Assembly (NCBI GenBank): GCA_964034945.1
Contig: OZ035962.1
Location: 113,709,234-113,773,233, forward strand
Direction of reading: 5' to 3'
Length of the DNA stretch: 64,000 nt
Source of the DNA: Chrysopilus asiliformis
Taxonomy: Eukaryota; Arthropoda; Insecta; Diptera; Rhagionidae
The notes beneath the pieces are model-generated. The model was not told the DNA's origin, ran no database searches, and saw only the letters and a list, made by a program, of their open reading frames with translations. Below, in pieces: positions 60,495 through 64,000 of the stretch. The stretch's first letter is position 1. Each line of letters starts with the position of its first letter. Both the position numbers and the translations under genes were made by a program.

Positions 60495-60581
60495 GGCTAC
60501 TTTCGCTGCTCTGCATGAAGAAAAACTGCAGCGGCTGCAAGAATTGACAGTTTTTCTTCGTGCAGCGCAGCGAAAGTAACC
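60495..60581. repeat. 87-bp hairpin
   Basis: 34-bp arms (60495-60528 and 60548-60581) pair with three mismatches around a 19-base loop. The arms contain TTTCGCTGC and GAAGAAAAACTG. It could be a MITE remnant or a hairpin RNA precursor. No second copy was seen. Confidence 0.75.
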
Positions 60582-60609
60582 ATTTGTATAAAAGAAAGCG
60601 GAAGGAGTG

Positions 60610-60745
60610 GTCCGATTGGATTTTGATGTATGGAACAGTTATGCAAAATCATATTCTTAACACATTTCAGCTATATAAATTTTTTGCTACAATGCATCGT
60701 TTTCGAGAAAACCACAAATTTAGCAAAAATTTGTTTCTTTTGTAA
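60610..60745 (-). repeat. Fragment of the GTCY element family
   Basis: On the minus strand: TCTCGAAAACGATGCAT and CCATACATCAAAATCC, aligned with 3371-3480 and 46240-46340. Sister of the fragment at 22636-22772. Confidence 0.55.
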
Positions 60746-62207
60746 AACCACAAAAAATTTCCTTTATTTTGTGTCAGATGGCACACAATTTATGTGATTT
60801 CACTATTCACTTGTTTCTTTTTTGTATGAAATCACTGCATTTATTATAGGCATTCAGTTTCATACATTAAATGTAGTAAAATCCAACAGAAATCAATTAG
60901 AGTTTATCTTTAATAAATTCTTGACAATATTGAAAATTACCTCTATTTAAAATTCAATAAGTAATATTCCTACTATCCTATTATCAAGTTAACGAAATCA
61001 AAACAAAAGTGGTTCTTTCGATCGTGGTATATACGAGTAAACATGCTACGAATTTATATGTCATTTCATTAAATTACCCTCAGACCGAAATCGATAGGGA
61101 TTGAATTGAGCCCTCTCACATATGCGAATAGTTTGATCTCTTTGTCTGCGGGATATTATGGCATTAAGCCATTTTGTGAAACCCCCACAACACAACACAC
61201 AAATGGGAGCTGTAAAGGCGGACTTGTTCATTATTATACGGTTCGGAAGCCCAATATTGCTTTATAGATCCGGATCGATAGCCAAAGACCAAACTTGCCT
61301 ACTTTCCTATTACTAATCCAAACAGACTAACAACTTATGGTGACATTCCACCAATTCTTCCAAAGTTCATTGTATCTACAAGAGTATAATATCTACCTTT
61401 TTCATTTAATGCTAACTCTGTTGAAAACTATATATATATCTATCTAACTTACTATTACAAACGTTACACATTAAATACATTTACGGTCATAGCGAGAGGA
61501 GGGATAAGCGAACGAGGTGGATAGTTGGCAGGAATACCAGCTTTACCATAGATTGCTAAACGCTTTAACTATTTAGATATTATAGCCGAAATCAAGGTAT
61601 CTATTCGAATGATATGGAATTTGGTTAGACTAACAAAGAAAGCATAACTTTGAATCCTCCTTAATCTGGTGCCACCATTAATATCTTTTCAACTCTCAAC
61701 GCAAAACTTTCCCATTGTTTGCAGGATCATGTTGGATTCTTCTCGTTCTGATGCTTTTTCATGAAAATTCGATCATTTCAGATGGTTCTTTAGCTTCTGC
61801 TAACTCTCATAAGATGTTGCTGAGGGAAATGCTAAAGAGTTCGGTCGTGATCCTGATGGAGATAATAATATCGACCTATTGGTAGCAGCACATTGAATCC
61901 TAACAGAAATCGTCCTTTAGTCAAATGCACGTTTCTATTGCCTATTTACACTATTTACCACATCTGCCTTTTTGCATTGCCATTAAATCCAATGTGGTCG
62001 TGGTCGATTTCTTCCTGGAGTTTTCAGAATCCTTTCGCCAAGAAACTCAACTCAACGAATGGTATTAACGAAACATTTAATTCCTATTTGGAATGCCAGA
62101 TGACTCGATAATGCTATTCTTTGTGTCACCTACGCCTTTTTGTGATTGGTTTAATTTGTATGAAGATCCGATTCCCAAGAAAATAAGTTGAATAAATTTT
62201 ATGTATA
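60746..62207. other. No recognisable feature
   Basis: AT-rich probable intron. No exon or element ends were recognised. Confidence 0.45.
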
Positions 62208-62479
62208 CACTCAGAAAAATGTCCAGGTCAACTTTTTGTCAGGTTAACTCTGACCGCTAGCTGGCTTACAGACACCTCTGTAAGGTCAGAGTTAACCTAT
62301 CTAAGGTCAACTCGTGCAGCTCCCAATGCCCTACTTCACCTGCTGGTGGCTTAATTTCAGAATTTCTCCGACCGCAGGTCAACTCAGTTTTACTTGCCCA
62401 CATGCAGGCCAACGCGAGCCTGCCCGAGGCCAATTACGCCGTATGTAGGACGTCGAGTTAGCCTCCATTTTTCTGAGTG
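62208..62479 (-). mobile_element. MITE family B copy 3
   Basis: A 272-bp copy, the same length as copy 1 but in reverse orientation, with TA flanks (62206-62207 and 62480-62481). Its 56-bp core (62242-62297) reads identically to that of copy 1 on the plus strand although the rest of the element is reversed, so the core is inverted relative to copy 1. Confidence 0.92.
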
Positions 62480-62747
62480 TAAGTGGGGTGGCCATACGTT
62501 CTGGAATTTTTTTGTACTGAAACAAATTCGAATTACATTAAAAAAGCTTTTTTTTCAAAATTTTCAATTTTTTGGGTAGTGGTGCCGAAAAAGAATTGTT
62601 AAACACTCTTGTTTAAAATTTGGAGAAATGCCAAGAAAACATTGTGTAAATTACATAAACTCTTGGTAAAACGTTTTACTAAATATTGTATGGCCGCAAA
62701 TAACCAAAATATTTTAAGTTTTAATTCATTGTCGCAAGTCTGCTATA

Positions 62748-63015
62748 CACACAGAAAAAAAGTTAATCTAACTATTTTATAATGGGGTATCGTGACTTTT
62801 ACTAAAATAGTTAATTTCAATACCAAAGGTAGTCAAAATCGGATATTTATAAAAAATATATAACAACTTAGCAGTAGAATTTACTATTTTGTGGTTAAAT
62901 TGACTATTTTTGTAATTGAGATTGACTATTTTGTCATTGAATTGAACTATTTTAGTAATAGTCCCGAGTCACCAGTATAAAATAGTTAGATTTAATATTT
63001 TTTTCTCCGCGTGTG
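62748..63015. mobile_element. MITE with CACACAGAAAAAAA ends
   Basis: A 268-bp element. Imperfect inverted repeats contain AATCTAACTATTTTATA near the left end and the inverse near the right. TA precedes the left end and lies 2 bp beyond the right end. The interior has several GACTATTTTG/AAAATAGT units (62878-62960). It is non-coding. Confidence 0.65.
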
Positions 63016-63195
63016 GGTAAGTGAGAAGTGTAAGTGGGATCCGGTAAGATCCCACTTATCCAGGTGCGACTGTAATAAATAACATACCACTTTGCAAATG
63101 TACAACAAAAGTGGTAAAGAAAATAGTGCCGTAAAATTACAACCTTAAAAGTTTGAATTTTTTTTGTTGGAGTCAAGAATCGTGGTTTTTTTTAA

Positions 63196-63254
63196 AGACT
63201 CTGACTCCGATTCCAGGCAAAAGCTAGCAACTTCGACTCCCACACCGAACCCCC
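63196..63254 (-). repeat. GGAGTCGGAGTC-type dispersed repeat, inverted copy
   Basis: CTGACTCCGATTCCAGGCAA followed by CGACTCCCACACCG mirrors the copy at 39701-39768. A short dispersed repeat of unknown class. Confidence 0.5.
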
Positions 63255-64000
63255 TCAAACACTCAGCGTAATGAAAGAAGAACCAGCATCTATCTTAGAT
63301 ATTCACTTCTATAAAAATCTCCAATCCACACTGGACAAAGAAATCATCACTGCTATATCATTGTCCGGCGAGCACATTTGCAACTTATCATCGTAATCAT
63401 TTTCTTGACTTCTTCGCGTGTCTTCCGCTCGTGTCCGGATGTTGATTTTCGAATAATAACGTGTCGACGTATATACGACTATACTTTACTTGACTGCAAT
63501 TACTCGGAGTATTTATTATCTTTAGGTATATTACACTATCCTGTGTTTGCAAATACCATGTGGGACAATCCCGGCAGCCCTACGAATCCGAGAAAGAAAA
63601 GACTAGACAAGAAAATGAATCTTCCTATAGAATTTGTTCACCCCAATGGGAGCTCTTCTAGCCCTACTACCAAGTTAGCAATACTATCGGGATCTATTTT
63701 CTCGCTTTATCCTAGATGCGGCGGTTTTACTCAGTAAAGAGGGTTGCTTACGTTGGTGGATCCAAGTGCAATTCAATTTTCTTTCAATGTCGTTAATGGC
63801 AGTTTTGCTCAGGTTTTACTACTCTCCATGGATAGAGTTGGACGATGAGGTACAGTTAAATATCGGTCGAATAATGGATATTTCTTTTGCAGGGAAAGAG
63901 TATTTAGCTGGCAAGCAAGGATAACGATCTTGGAAAAGGAGGCAGTGAGAAAATGGCAGAATGCTCAGATACTGATGGTTTAGTGAATTTGTTAATGTAT
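63255..64000. other. No supported gene; one open frame at 63378-63737
   Basis: A 119-codon plus-strand frame (63378-63737) has more balanced composition than most here, with a hydrophobic start, but no motif, homologue or splice structure that I recognise. It may be chance. Confidence 0.3.

Noticed and set aside
63378..63737. 119-codon plus-strand open frame near the right edge
   Set aside because: Hydrophobic start and fair composition, but no family, splice or promoter signal that I can name. Left as unsupported.
53760..64000. PDZ-domain exon of syntrophin
   Set aside because: I searched the minus strand by eye for the conserved PDZ text and its expected donor and found nothing. It is probably beyond the window.

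Overview
The window is AT-rich, intron-containing animal DNA. The only host gene I can support is the 3' half of a syntrophin gene on the minus strand (41701-53759). Its predicted protein reads like the Syn1 syntrophin of flies. Together with the mobile elements (mariner, Tc1, hAT and TTAA-type miniatures, Helitron-like elements, and a repeat carrying a GTCC/GTCT microsatellite), this points to an insect, most likely a fly (Diptera). The species is not determined. I saw no tRNA, rRNA, CRISPR array or bacterial-type operon.

Layout: 1-41 kb is gene-free and dominated by mobile DNA. It holds short inverted-repeat elements (MITEs), a GTCY-repeat element (2580-3560), a nested MITE pair (5271-5673), three TTAA-flanked miniatures (8428, 9985 and 14480), a 5'-truncated mariner (16332-17290), a nearly intact Tc1-type transposon (28602-30228), a small hAT element (30456-30676), a foldback-like element with 9-bp target repeats (35012-35855) and a Helitron with internal tandem repeats (38075-38712). 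A fourth TTAA element lies at 40403-41139.

From 41.6 to 53.8 kb are six exons of the syntrophin gene. They encode the end of the split PH1 domain, the PH2 domain and the C-terminal SU region, ending at a stop at 41701-41703 with a poly(A) signal about 60 bp beyond. The largest intron (8.3 kb) holds many MITEs and repeats. The PDZ-encoding exons were not found up to 64000, so 53.8-64 kb is probably further intron, again with MITEs (60.5, 62.2 and 62.7 kb).

The parts do not form one pathway. The gene is a dystrophin-complex adaptor and the rest is transposon sediment. The most interesting structures are a MITE family whose 56-bp palindromic core occurs in both orientations between copies (5515-5570 versus 62242-62297), a Tc1 element with a second, oppositely oriented copy of its terminal motif about 212 bp inside each end, a foldback element with a perfect 109-bp palindrome, and an unoccupied copy that dates a nested insertion.
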